Shown: piece after piece, positions 39,601 to 51,199 of the stretch
Layout: every line of letters begins with the position of its first letter
How positions within the stretch are numbered: position 1 is the first letter of the stretch
Assembly (NCBI RefSeq): GCF_008831285.2
Contig: NC_045145.1
Location: 13,948,802 to 14,012,801 of the forward strand
DNA length: 64,000 nt
Source of the DNA: Nymphaea colorata
Taxonomy: Eukaryota > Streptophyta > Magnoliopsida > Nymphaeales > Nymphaeaceae
Reading direction: 5' to 3'
The notes under the pieces: generated by a model
Told to the model about the DNA's origin: nothing
The model's input: only the letters and a program-made list of their open reading frames with translations
Databases searched by the model: none
Translations under genes and position numbers: made by a program

Positions 39601-42600
39601 GAACTCAATCTCTCAATACTGTTACTACTGCTAACAGATTCAGCACATTCATTTTCATCCTTGAGATTTTCATGAGGAGATAACTGCAAATGACTATCAT
39701 TGGTAGTTGTCTGAGCCTCAGTTGAATTAGATATTGCATCATCGTGCAAGGAGATAGTGTTATCACAGGCTAAAGAAATTTCTGTACCGTCTTCAGATTC
39801 ACATAAAATTTCTGAACTTTCTTCTGCTTCACCTAATGTATCATCTGAAATCACTCCAGATTTAAGGCACTGCAGCACACATCGGAGGCTGAATGCATGA
39901 TTAGCAAATTCCTGCAATTCACCCTCAAATTTGGTTCCTTCTAATGTTGTAAGGTCTTTACACAGATCTGCAATGCTAGCATCACCAAGCTTTCCAGCTT
40001 CATAAAGTGTTACAGCATGAGATTTCAACCCTGAAAAGTAATAATTTTTACTAAGCTATGAATATATTACAATATGCAAGCAACTTATACAAAAATGTTA
40101 GCAAAATTCATCATTGAAAATGATAAAAATGGAGTGGGGACCTGTGGTGAAGATGTAACCCACGGGACCAAGTTTATGAACAAGACAGCAGGCAAGAGAA
40201 ATTAAACCACAGTTGCAACAAAAAATAGAAAGGATAATGAATGAAGCTAATGACATGGGCAACCATCTTTTTCACTGCTTATGAATGTCCAGCTCTAAGA
40301 GTATAAGCCATTGTCATGGATATCTTGATATTTTCAAAAATATCAAGATAATATTAGCAAAACAGAGAAAAAGAAACAAAATAAGGCAAAATATAATGAT
40401 ATTTTGAAAATATTACCAAAAGATCTTTCTCACGATATTATAATCATACTTTCCTTTTTCTTGATAAAAACATTTTTAGTGTTTTTCCTATCTTTTTGTG
40501 TTAACATTTTAAAAACTATCTTGAATCTTCACCATGTTTTTGTAAGAAAAATTGCTAACAAATTCATAAGTTCATAACTTATCCATAATTTGTATATGTT
40601 TTTTCATTTTCTGAATTCCCCATATTTGTCATGAGAAAAATAAACTTTTCTGATAGGTACTCAAGATAAACCTTGCTGATGAAAACCCAAAAATGACATT
40701 TCCGACAATGGTACAAACAATATAAAATCATGGTCATACGTTTTCTTTTCTTTCTAGGCTGTGAGTACTGTAACGAGAAGGTGGTATCATATCCGACCAT
40801 ACACACTGGATAAGAATCACTAGATCATCAAGTCCAGATTATTTAATGCATGCAAGCGGATCGGCTAATTGCTTCTTCCCCAATTCTCCAACTTTATGTA
40901 GGATTCCACTTACATCAAATCAAGTATTGTGTACATACATCTTCAACAGCATAAACAGATTAACATCTTAAATGCCATCCACGACCAGGAAAAACTGTAA
41001 CCAAGGAGGCTCAATGGCAATATCAAATTATCAACCATGGCAGGATGCGGAAAATGGACAGAATGATAAATAAATGCAATAGCAACTTGAGGAAATGCAC
41101 CTGGTGAAACTGAACCCATCATCAAATAAGATGTTATGTTAGCATCCACGAGAAAAGCAACACGTGTAGGCCCAGAAATTCCCTTCATTTTTTCTAACCC
41201 AGTGTCATGTCCTTGAGCTACTCGACTTCCATCAGCAGGAAGGTCTGCTGAGCTGGCACTTGCACGAGAACCAACATCTTCATCACTCTGAAGAGAGGCA
41301 GGCAAATTCAGCTCTTGAAGAACTGAAGCCGGATCGATTACTTTAACAGCCCAGCCTAGTCGGCAAGCAAAAGATGCAGCAGTTTGCAGCTGAGAAAGGT
41401 CTGCTTGTAGTGTTGAAGCCAATTCAGCAACTGTAGCATTTTCATTTGAAACAACAAAAACAGCATAAAGTAACCTGAAAGTAGGTTACCGTAAGAGAAT
41501 TCGATATTAGCAAGAGACGAGAAATTTATTTTCAAATTGCAAGCCAGTAATAGTTGCTAAGCACATGGTGACTCACTCCTCAATTGGGTCCTCATACGAC
41601 TGTTCCCGATTAGAAACAAAACCTTCCAGCCTGCAGACTGTTGAGAGGCAACATAAACAATTCCATATTATAAACAAAACTTAAAAATTAAAGAGAAGAT
41701 CCCGCTGACAACCTTTATCCAATAGATATCTGGGCTATCAACTAGTTCAATTCCCTTTTCTGAAATAGTAGGTTCATAACTTATTAGCTGAAAGTATTGG
41801 TACCAAGAAGGGACCTCGAATGTTGAAATCCATGAATATAATGGATATCACTAAATGAAACAACTAATCTAGTGACTTAACAAATTAAAAGAGGATCTGA
41901 TGCAAGATGAAAGCATAACCAAATCATGTAACTGGATCTAGTTAGATTTTTAATACTTGTAAATAGATCCAGATCCGCAATCCATCCCTTTCTCTATATA
42001 AAGGGACGTGGATCATTTTGTAAGGACAGTCAAGAAGTGGAAAGAAATGAAGTGTGTTGTTAGTTTTCTTTTGTTCTTCTTGTTCGATTGATCATTTGCT
42101 TGAGTTTTAGTTTAAGTTTAGTTTTAGTTTAGTTGTAAGTGCAGATCGGTTGATCTTAATTTCTATTGCATCAGGATCCTAGATCAATCTCAGAAGTGAA
42201 AAGCTCAGAATATCCAAAGGAATGCCAATCCATCATTTGATTAAGTAAAGCAGATTAGAAGTTGAATCTGAAGAAGCAAGTCACTAATTATAAAAAAATT
42301 GAAGACAATAGTCAAATTCAGAAGTGTGTTGAAGCTCAGCCTACTTCCAATTCTGTTAATATGTAAATGGGACAATCAGGAAAGATAAAGGAAAGGAAAA
42401 AAAAATGCTTTTAAAGTTTTTCCCCTATTCAAGATAGTATGAATGATCGGTAAGTGAAAAACAAAGATAATGCAAAAATAGCACACCTTTGAACCGATCA
42501 TCTGGATAAACAGGAACATCAAAGTAGATCAGTCCTCGCTGGTAGAGACCCTTTATGATCTGAGCATCAAAAAGGAAGTACGAATTTCCTTCCTCCTTGC

Positions 42601-45600
42601 AGATCTTGTCAATTGTGGATGCTTCCTCTTCAGTGAGTTTCTAAAAGAGATATTAGCATTTTAATTTTGAAATAATAAATATGTCTTGCAGACAACAGAA
42701 AGAGATGAGTAGCCGCATGACAGCCAGAGTTAGCATTTGTTATTAGGAACGATAAGCAAGTCATGCATGTAAGAGGAACTAAATATACACATATTGATAT
42801 ACATAATATATATATATATATATTGGAGGTGAAACCCTCCAGCCATCTGGATCTCCATCCAATAATGGCCACCCGATGCATTGCATGCAGGCAGGAGTGA
42901 TTAAACACACTGCATCGGGTGGTATGCTGTGAGAGGCCAGAGGGTTTTTCCATCCAGACCCAAATGGAGAAATCCAAGGATGTTATACACACACACACAC
43001 ACAAATATATATCTATATATGTATATATATATATAGAGAGAGAAAGAGAGCTACATATGAAAGGAATATTTAAACCATCTCTCACCCTGAACTCTTCCAA
43101 AGTGAAATTAACAAGGCAAACACCCCACCATGGCTCAATGGCGAAATCAACAGGCTGTGTTGGCAACAACTCCTTGGCAATGGACTTGTTAAGCTTCCAC
43201 ATAATTTTCTAGCAAGCTCCAAAACAAGTAACTTCAGTCAGAGAAAAACTAAAGCAAGATCGAATCAGAAGGACAAGATTATATCTGAAGCCCTTAATGT
43301 ATGATATAATTCAGTAAAGAATGAACCCTTTCTAGTTGGATTTTCAGTTTCACTGAAAAACCATGCTCTGAAATCCACAGCCACAGACCTAGGTGCAATT
43401 AAACGGAAGAAAAAGAGTGCACTTGCATCATCAATCAAATATATCAACTTATGATTTTGACATTAAGCTTGTTCTCCACATACAATCAAAAGGTTTTATG
43501 TCCCTTGTATTGTCTTTCCTGTAATACTGGATAGATGAAACTGACAGTCCAAGTGGCAGTAACCTATTTTATTTAATCTTTATGCTCTAATCCTTTTGGT
43601 AAAACCATTGAAGGGTGTAAAAAGACTGTGGCACTTCCCCATGCACAAACTAAGAAAGTAAAATCACTGAAAAATAAAAAAATTTTGATACTTCTCTACA
43701 GAAAAAGGAAAGTGGCATCACATATAGAAAAGAAAAAAAAAACTAGAAATAATATTCTAAACTACTTAGTGAAATAAGCCACTTTAAGATAACTTAGTAT
43801 CAGCCTGTTCATGACTTTGAGTCACCCCAAGACCTGATGTTAAAATACTGATTAGTTATGAAGACAAGTACGGTTCAAAGTTCAAACATAATTTTGCCAA
43901 TATCTTTTGCAAGAACAGGATTTAAAGGTCACTGCTACAAGGAAACTTAGTAAAACTACCTCAACCAGCTGAAGGCTATCCCTAGCCTGCCTATCAAAGC
44001 AAAACAACAGGAAAAAAGAGAGAGAAAAAACAAAGAAATGGGGAAAGAAAAAAGTTAGACTGGCAATATCTTTCACCATGTGGTGGAAGCTACTTATTCT
44101 CATGGCCAAAGACTGCAGTGCTTCCGGACAAAACTTAGAATTATGATCAAAGCTTATCACCTTGGATCTGCATTTGTTCATGAGATCAATAAATTCATTC
44201 CTTCCAATCCCAGTAAGCCGTAAAGCATCTGCAGCACTAAAGTTTGGAATACTGTCATATGGTTGTTCTGCAAAAAAAACGGTAGGAACAGTCACTCGCC
44301 AAAAGCAGATCATGAAGCAACAAATAACTGGTGCATAATCAGAAAATGACAGTTTTGAATTGGAAAAGCCATATGAGACACTTCATCAAATTTGAATAAG
44401 TAAACAAACAATCACTAATCAACAACTAAATCATGACAATCTCTAATGCTTCGAGATGTAAGCAAAACAACAACATATGTACTTTGGCAGTAGAAAATTA
44501 ATGTTGGAAATATCGGTATTGGTGCTGCATACGTTTGCTCAGCAAGCATATCAGCCGCCAAGCATCGGTCTGCTTTGGCCTATTTTCCATGGTTCTGATT
44601 CAAAAAATAGTTTACAATGTGTTGAATTGATAAATTGACTTTATTCTTTTAATATAATCCTGTGTCAGGCAGAATTTTGTTGGCAATTATAGGCCTACCT
44701 CTGATTTTGACAAGACTGTAGAAAATAAACAGCACCTACTTGTATCACCAGAGAGGGAAAAATATAAAGTTTGAATAGGATATTGACATGACACTTGCGA
44801 CTATGCAGGTACTAAAATGCCCAAATAAGAAAAATATCTGGGCAAGTTAGTTCTAATTCAACCACTCTCCAAGAATGCCATTTCATGATACGCAGAATCA
44901 GCATCTTTAGGTGCCATTTGTTCATTTATTAAGGTCATTTTACCAAGAAATAAGATCTAAGACCATTTAGTCATTTGTTAAGGTAATTTTGTCAAGGTAG
45001 TCTCTGAGCGCCACTTACTCATTTGCAAAGGTGATTTACTATAGAAAGAAAATCATAGTGGTGCACAAGCAAGATTACAGATCAAGGGAAGAAAAACAAA
45101 AGTGACAACCTTAAAACATGGGCTATAAGCAAACAACCTATTCCACAAAATATATTCTGATGCCTGAAGTTTAGAGGCACAAAGAACTAGCTATACCATT
45201 TTTCATCACTTCAAATATCATATCACAGTAATATCTGAAGGGTGACACTCTCAGAACTCGGCAAATGTACTCAGCGAGATGATATGGGAAAAGCTGCATG
45301 AACAATAGGAATAAAAGTTAAAGCACTGCTTCATAATATTCCCCTTCTATTGCTAAATTGATTTAGAAACAAACTCAATACAGGAGCTAAACTGTACCGC
45401 TAGACTCTTACGCAAGTAACGCATCATTTCTTCATAGTAGTCCCCTTCTTTCCATAATTTACGAGCAAAACAAGTATTCCACTGGAGTCGCTTTTTAATG
45501 CAATAATCTATGACCCTACAAACAATGAAAAATAGAAAAGTCAACACCAAAAGTAAATATCACTTAGAAGAGAACAGATTAGTGAGAAGGCAATAAGGCA

Positions 45601-46006
45601 TTCAACCCAAAGTCCCAAACAAGGGAATCTACCTAAATGTGGCATTTCTATCTAGTCATGAAGTGCTAATACAAACATATCAACTGACCAAGTGACGGTC
45701 TCGAATAAATCACTTAACAATGACGAACACCCAACTCTAATGGTTATGCCTGTACAAAGTTTTCCACCTCAGTCTTGAGCTAAGGATGCAAGTAGTTGTA
45801 CAGGGTTAAGATTTGAGAGGACGAATAATACAAATATGTGATATAAGGGTAAGTAATAAAGGATATATCAGAAAATAAGGCTGCAAAATTGCTGTTTACC
45901 ACTGCCAATTCACGCTTTCTCGAGACAAATGTAGGTCAACAGTCTGGTATGGCAACCATTATGAACAACTTGGTCCTCCCTCTCTCTTTCTCTCACCCCC
46001 TCTCCT

Positions 46007-46049
<43 letters not shown>

Positions 46050-46335
46050 ATAAGTTGTGCCGCATTAAAAACCTTGAGGAATAGTCTAAGCAGCAAAGAC
46101 AAAGCAACTAGGAAAAAACAAATAGCGAGTACAAGTGCACAAAGAAAATCTAAATGAGTTAAACTGCATCAGAAAGGATAGGGTTCAATAACAAACGCTA
46201 ATGCACCAACCTTCTAGTCCATTCTTCTTTAGAGAAGGTAGCCTGAAGTCGTTTTGGGAGGTTTTCCCAAGGGCATTCTTCCTTTATAGCCTTTAAAAAT
46301 AGCTGTTCCTCAATAGTAGCTGGGACACGATGCAT
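36696..46335 (-). CDS. FAM91-family protein (FAM91A1-like)
   Basis: Ten exons on the minus strand join to 1015 residues: 46335-46211, 45515-45398, 45293-45197, 44267-44161, 43208-43086, 42640-42487, 41637-41577, 41474-41101, 40030-38407, 36960-36696. All borders are GT-AG and phases agree. Human FAM91A1 works at the trans-Golgi in capture of endosome-derived vesicles with TBC1D23 and the WDR11 complex; the plant role is inferred from that. The N-terminal domain starts [17 protein letters not shown] and includes [19 protein letters not shown] (exon 4) and [13 protein letters not shown] (exon 5). A Ser/Asp/Glu-rich insertion near residues 440-570 looks disordered. The C-terminal domain follows in the 1.6-kb exon 9, with [19 protein letters not shown] and [19 protein letters not shown]. 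Length is close to the roughly 1000 residues of plant homologues and longer than the animal protein because of the insertion. Acceptor 41637 was preferred over a site 6 bp downstream because only it preserves [18 protein letters not shown]. Confidence 0.93.
37561..37648. repeat. 46-bp-period direct repeat in the last FAM91 intron
   Basis: ATTTACTGCTGTTAAA then CTTATTAGTTTT recurs at 37561 and 37607 with two or three differences over 42 bases. Non-coding. Confidence 0.8.
40321..40350. repeat. Perfect short hairpin in FAM91 intron
   Basis: TATCTTGATATTTT (40321-40334) and its exact reverse complement (40337-40350) are separated by two bases. It lies in the 1.07-kb intron between exons 8 and 9. 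A related AT-rich motif recurs near 40400. It may be a transposon end. Confidence 0.85.
41893..42178 (+). mobile_element. Solo LTR with 5-bp target-site duplication
   Basis: A 276-bp block at 41898-42173 begins TGATGCAAG and ends CTATTGCATCA, so it has TG...CA ends within the longer inverted ends TGATGCAA/TTGCATCA. It is flanked on both sides by GGATC (41893-41897 and 42174-42178). A TATA box, TATATAAA, sits at 41995-42002 and fixes the orientation as plus, antisense to the host gene. No internal retrotransposon sequence remains, as expected after LTR-LTR recombination. Ends, size, TATA and 5-bp duplication all fit an LTR retrotransposon; the superfamily is not determinable, though the small size favours copia or TRIM. 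Confidence 0.85.
42802..43045. mobile_element. (TA)n-bracketed MITE-like foldback, copy 2
   Basis: It lies in the FAM91 intron between exons 5 and 6. CCACCCGATGCA (about 42870-42881) is the reverse complement of TGCATCGGGTGG (about 42911-42922), and AAACCCTCCAGCC pairs imperfectly with GGCCAGAGGGTTT, giving an imperfect foldback of about 150 bp. It is bordered by (TA)n at about 42807-42831 and by (CA)n then (TA)n at about 42986-43035. The right half resembles 9397-9440. Confidence 0.5.
46010..46044. repeat. (AT)n microsatellite
   Basis: About 17 uninterrupted AT units in the first coding intron of the FAM91 gene; preceded by CT-rich sequence. Confidence 0.9.
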
Positions 46336-48060
46336 TCTTGCTGCTGGCAGCTCAAGTTTTCACTGTAAATAAATTTAGCATACTTCAAGAAGCTCTTAAT
46401 CTAACTAAACCCATGATTCTCTGAAACAGGCAAAAATTTATGCAAACTGTTGCGTCATTTCTACAAGGCACCTTCCATTGTCAAGAATAAGATGCACACG
46501 AAAGAATCACGCATACTCAATATTAATGCTCCATCAATGGGGCATAACAGGAGGGAATATCGGGGGTGATTACTTGATCTTATACCAAGCTGTTGATTCT
46601 AACTTCTAATAGTGAATAAGAAAAACACAACTTTGTTGGAGGCAATGAATAAGATGTTTGGGGACCATTTATCACGAAAGAATAATAAGAAAAAGAATAG
46701 AGAAAGGGAAAAGCAGAAAAAATATCTAGACCAGGCATTACAAACCCAAATTCATGCACTCCAACGGCTATTGAAGTTTCCTAGTGCTTCCGTAATTGTC
46801 ATCTACATATCGGTTTTCACATTTCAAAAACAAAAATAAATAAACAAAAAGGAAGAACAAGTACGTGCGTTTGACATTTTTGCAAACACCCAAGTCCTAC
46901 AGGTTTTAAATCCTCGTCCACGTTCTGGTTTTCAATATGATAGATGATGGTCCGAGGAATTCTCATTCCTTCTTGGTTCCTTTTCAAAAAAATGGCAAAA
47001 CCTCGATGGGCAGGTGCGTATGACAATTCAGCTCCAATAATTAACTTCAAGACATTCCGTTCCCTGAATATATTTTCAAGGTAGCCAGCAATTCATCTGA
47101 TTCCTGCTCCTACGAAGCACATGAAATAGATTGAAAAAGAACAGTTCATTCTTGAGCTACATTTCTTAAGGAAAACATCCGCAACAACGCACAACACTCG
47201 GTCAATCAGTGGTCAGTCACTCGATCATAGATATGAGAGCGAAGGGCGAGGTCGCTCGCGGGCGCGGACAAATGCACAGTAGACTTTTTGAAGTGGTTTT
47301 CCAACGATTGATCGACCCGTTCACCAGGACGCTACATGGCAATCTACTGGATCAAGGGGAACCCAGTAAATTAACACCCACAAAAGACTTTGGATCAACA
47401 AGAAATATGTGATATAGAAACTGCCGAAGAATGAACAAGATTCGACAATAATCGGACCTGAGAACCGTATTTTGTAAATACGCCCTACGACCACTTGTGA
47501 TTGGGGATCAGCCATTCCCTCAAAAAAAAAAAATCATCAAACCATACAAAAGAGAGAAACATACCATAAGCTTTAGACGTTGATCTCAACAAGCAATCAT
47601 AAACCTGTTGTAGTGAACGGAAATCATTTCCTTGTCGACACCGGCTTTTGCACTATCTACCGCAAGAAAACGACCACAAAATGCGAACCGACAAGTGAAT
47701 CTGGAAACTCCAAATAGATCACCTGACCAAACCAGTGGAGAGAGCAAATCAAGCCAGGGAAGAACGAGGGAGAGTACCGTCGGTGCTTGTCGGGGACGGA
47801 TCTGCTGTGGGGATCGATGCACGGAGCAGAGGAACTCGGATGAGCTGGAGTGAACTGGACCGGGGAGTGGGACGGAGGACGTCGATCCTGAAAGTTCTTC
47901 GGCTTCTTGGGAAGGCCCGTCTCTTCTACCGAGGCGGCACCATCTTCGTCTTCCCCTCAGCGCGTTTTCTTGCTCGAGCAATGCACGACTTCGCACGAAC
48001 CCAGCACAACTGTGGGCACTCGGCTCAGATCTGTTGCGTGGGTGGAGTTGGGTCCACCGG
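46336..48060 (-). promoter_or_regulatory. FAM91 untranslated leader and promoter region
   Basis: A good 3' splice site (TTTACAG, minus strand) ends at 46363, leaving about 27 bp of leader before the ATG. This implies a 5' non-coding exon upstream. The GC-rich block at about 47640-48060 is the likely first exon and promoter. A usable donor, GTACTCTC, lies at 47777. A 167-codon minus-strand frame (47586-48089) spans this block but crosses the probable donor and has no recognisable domain, so I read it as leader sequence. Confidence 0.4.
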
Positions 48061-48139
48061 CAGGCACTTCGGATCCAGCAAAAGCCCATGCGCGCTCCAC
48101 CAGTTTGCGCTGTTTAGATTAACTTGTTTCATGTAGATG

Positions 48140-49389
48140 TGATTTACGTTGCCCGTTTCATAGGAATATCTTTAAATCATGTGAAATTCTAAATACTTGG
48201 CATATGATTTTTTGCTGACTTCAAACACTTAACCATTACGTACTTGAACTAAACAATATCTCATTTAGTTGAGGGGAAAGAATATTGCGCTGGAAGAGAG
48301 AAAGGCAAAATTTCCCTTTTCCTTATGCTTTCAGGGTTTAGAGCTGTGCGGAGGCGGAGGTATAAAATAAGAACGACGTACATTCAACCTCCCTCCATTG
48401 ACTTAGGAGGGTAATACCCGCAGAAATAGAACTGATAATTAGACTCTCATCAGTCTGTCCACTATTCTATGCCCCTTAGACCTAAATAATATATCAATCA
48501 AAAGCATGGTTTTTTAAAAGCTTGTCATACTAATATGATCTTTGTTCCAGAATCCACATAAAAAAATCATGTTTTTTGTTACCTCAAATTGATCTTTCAT
48601 TTACCTGTAGATGCTGTACAGCATTACTCAACAACATATTCTATCGATTTCAATTGGAACAAGATTCTGCAGGTGTTTGCAATTAAACTTGTAGGTGTAA
48701 CCCTAGTGTTTCTTAATCTTAACTATTTCGTGCACAGTAGTGCTTTTTAGTAGACTAAAGTCAGAGGAATAGTGGGTTATAGCCTGACAGAAGTCCACAA
48801 GACGTAAATAGATTGATCTAAGTGGGATGTTCAGTTGAATATATATGAATGTATTCAATTGGATTCATCAAACAAATTGAGTTTCGCAGGTGGATTTTAC
48901 CCTCATTTTGAACTTAAATTCATCAAGCAATTCCACGCAGTACGTCTGGTGGTTTGTCTGGCCTTAAATCAGTGGAAGAGTCCAATTTTTCACCCAGGGG
49001 CCCGCTAAGCTAACATACAGATACCCAATCTTAGATACTTTCATATTTAAAAGGCACCAATATTTAATCAATTACATTATATGGGCCATCGTATGTAAGC
49101 GAGTAAAATTAACCTTATGGGTTAAAGAGTGGGCAACTGCACACACGAGCCCACAGCTGGCTCCTTAAGTGCCTTATGACTTTTAAAGTCTTAATTTGAT
49201 TGGCAAAAGTAAATCACATGGAAATTGAAATGATGGGCAGGGGGGCAAACGCCTCCTGCTCTCCAATTAAATTAAACCCCATAAAAACCATTGAATGTAA
49301 AAACTACGGCTTGCACCTTTCCAAAGTAAAAAAAAATGTACTTGCATTTTAATTTTTTTTTCTTCTCTCTCACTCTCTGAGTTCACTTT
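48140..49389. other. Intergenic region, nothing recognised
   Basis: AT-rich sequence without coding frames of note or clear repeats. It ends in a CT-rich stretch at about 49355-49380 that runs into the LINE remnant. Confidence 0.5.
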
Positions 49390-50115
49390 TTCTTCTTGCT
49401 ACCTCGCCTCCTTTGGTCCTTCTGTTGCGTCGCTCCCACCCCATTCCCTTTGGTCCCCTAGCCCATCTCCTCGTGTCATTGCTTTTGTATGGCTTCTACT
49501 TACTGGCCACATCAATACTTTTGACCACCTACAATGCCTTGAAATCAGTTTGGCTAACCAGTATCTTCTGTGTCTTACCGCGGCTGAATCTCAGGTCCAC
49601 CTTTTTATTTCTTGCCTGTTCTTCTCTAATGTTCTTGCTTCTTCCTTGCTTTCGCTTGTTTGTAGTCTTCCCGACCCATCATCCATTCGTCTTCTTTTCC
49701 TGTTTTGTCCTTCCCCTCACCTGTCTGCTTCCTGGGGTCGTGTTTGGAGGTTGTGACTCATTTCAGCTTGGTGGCGCATTTGGGAGGAGCGCAACAACAG
49801 GGTCTTCAGGGGCTCATTCTCTTCGCCAGATTCGGTGGCTCGTCTTGTGTAGGGGGATGTCCATTTTGCCATTCGGTTGAGGCGCCGTTGTCCGTCTGCG
49901 GCTGAGTGACTATTCCGCTCCGCCTTTCCTCTCTATTCACACATCTCTTATTTCACTGTGCATTGTATTGTATATTTCGTCTTTTACTTCTGCTTTTGCG
50001 GTTTGTTTTTGTATCTAGGGGACTTCTTATCCCCAAATTTTGTTATATATTCCCATTTTATCGGCTCTTCTCTCTCGCTCTCTCTCCTTTCCATGATGGA
50101 GATGAGTAAAAAGCA
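49390..50115 (+). mobile_element. 5'-truncated LINE (L1-type) 3' end
   Basis: The frame from 49472 to 49852 encodes the end of a plant LINE ORF2. AFVWLLLTGHINTFDHLQCL, then YLLCLTAAESQVHLFISC, is the zinc-binding reverse-transcriptase tail, and SAWWRIWEERNNRVFRG is its typical C-terminus. One in-frame TGA (49754-49756) interrupts it and TAG at 49850-49852 ends it. About 250 bp of 3' UTR follow, including GTTTTTGTATCTAGGGG at about 49996. The endonuclease and catalytic reverse-transcriptase parts are absent, so the copy is dead on arrival. The longer overlapping frame at 49413-49880 is only C/T-rich shadow. Confidence 0.7.
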
Positions 50116-50753
50116 ACATCTAAACTTTTAGGGCAACGTTTCTGGAAGCGTCAGACCAAAAAGTGTCGATTAAAAGGTGGAAACGAGCTTCCTACCTGCT
50201 CAAACTTGATTTGGTTCCTTAATCACACTTCTCTCCAACCTAAAATGTGATAATTCGTTTCAAAGGAAAAAACTTGATTCTAACCTGCATGGACGTTCCT
50301 TTTATAACTCACCACCTCTGATGTCAAGGGGATCGGAATCTGAAAGGAAATATTTTCTAACCCTTCTCCACGATCTGAACTAATATGACGATGCATGTTT
50401 CAACTTTCTCCTTGTGATATTTCGCACAGTTTGCTCTTTGCCTATAGCTAGTTAATTTCTCATACTAAAATTGAAACAACTTGATATAAATGTCCAAGTT
50501 TCTTACAGAAAAAACAAATTTTTCCTTGATATAATAAAACTCCAAGACTCTTTGAGAAAATCTTTCCCAACTTGAGAGGCACGGGGGAAGCTCAAGCTCT
50601 TTGCTTGCAAGGAAAGTATCTTGTTGCAAATGACCCCACTTTTTCCTATGAAGTCTCCTTCCAAAGCAAGAGTCGACTTGGGTTAATTTGCCCGCAGCAA
50701 ACATCCAACTGCAACTGCCCTTTTTCCTATTAAATCTCCTTCCAAACCAGAGA
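50116..50753. other. Spacer with an 81-bp-period imperfect repeat
   Basis: TTTTTCCTATGAAGTCTCC near 50640 and TTTTTCCTATTAAATCTCC near 50721 head two diverged copies, about 81 bp apart. The second runs directly into the copia 5' LTR. The spacer is otherwise featureless. Confidence 0.5.
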
Positions 50754-51177
50754 TGTTGGAAAGTACTTTTGCCAGAGCCGAGAAAACCACGGGACATCAA
50801 TCAAGCTAGCGCCGATGCGCGCAAATGGTTCCGCCTTTGGGTCAGATCCAGCTTTCATCGAATATCAGTTACTAGATTTTATTTAAAGCTGTTCCTAAAA
50901 AATCTCTCAAGGAACTGCAGTTAGGGTTTGGGAAAAACCTAAGGGGCTGGACTTTATATTCCTAGCAAGCTCTCCAGAACAATTATCCGTGAGAAGCCCC
51001 TTGGAAGTAAACCCCAAAAATCTAATGTGCTTTTCTTCTTCTTCTCCCTTTGGTTTTGCTCTGCCGTTTTCCACAAGGGACACTTATTGCTGCTTCAAGA
51101 GAACGCTCGAACCTCTGGTGAATCTTCTGCGTCGGAGAAGACTCGCATCTTCTGCAGTTACTTCTCATTCTTCAACA
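50754..51177 (+). repeat. 5' LTR of the copia element
   Basis: Starts TGTTGGAAAGTA and ends CTTCAACA. From about 50864 to 51177 it aligns with the 3' LTR. A TATA box (TTTATAT) is at 50953-50959. It is 424 bp, versus 383 for the 3' copy; the difference lies in the first 110 bp. Confidence 0.85.
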
Positions 51178-51178
51178 G

Positions 51179-51190
51179 TGGTATCAGAGC
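51179..51190 (+). other. Primer-binding site (initiator tRNA-Met)
   Basis: TGGTATCAGAGC is the standard complement of the 3' end of plant initiator methionine tRNA. It begins two bases after the 5' LTR, as is usual. Confidence 0.92.
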
Positions 51191-51199
51191 GAGGGTTAT

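Noticed and set aside
49413-49880. 155-codon hydrophobic frame
   Set aside because: A shadow of the LINE frame in C/T-rich DNA; the true reading frame is the one from 49472.
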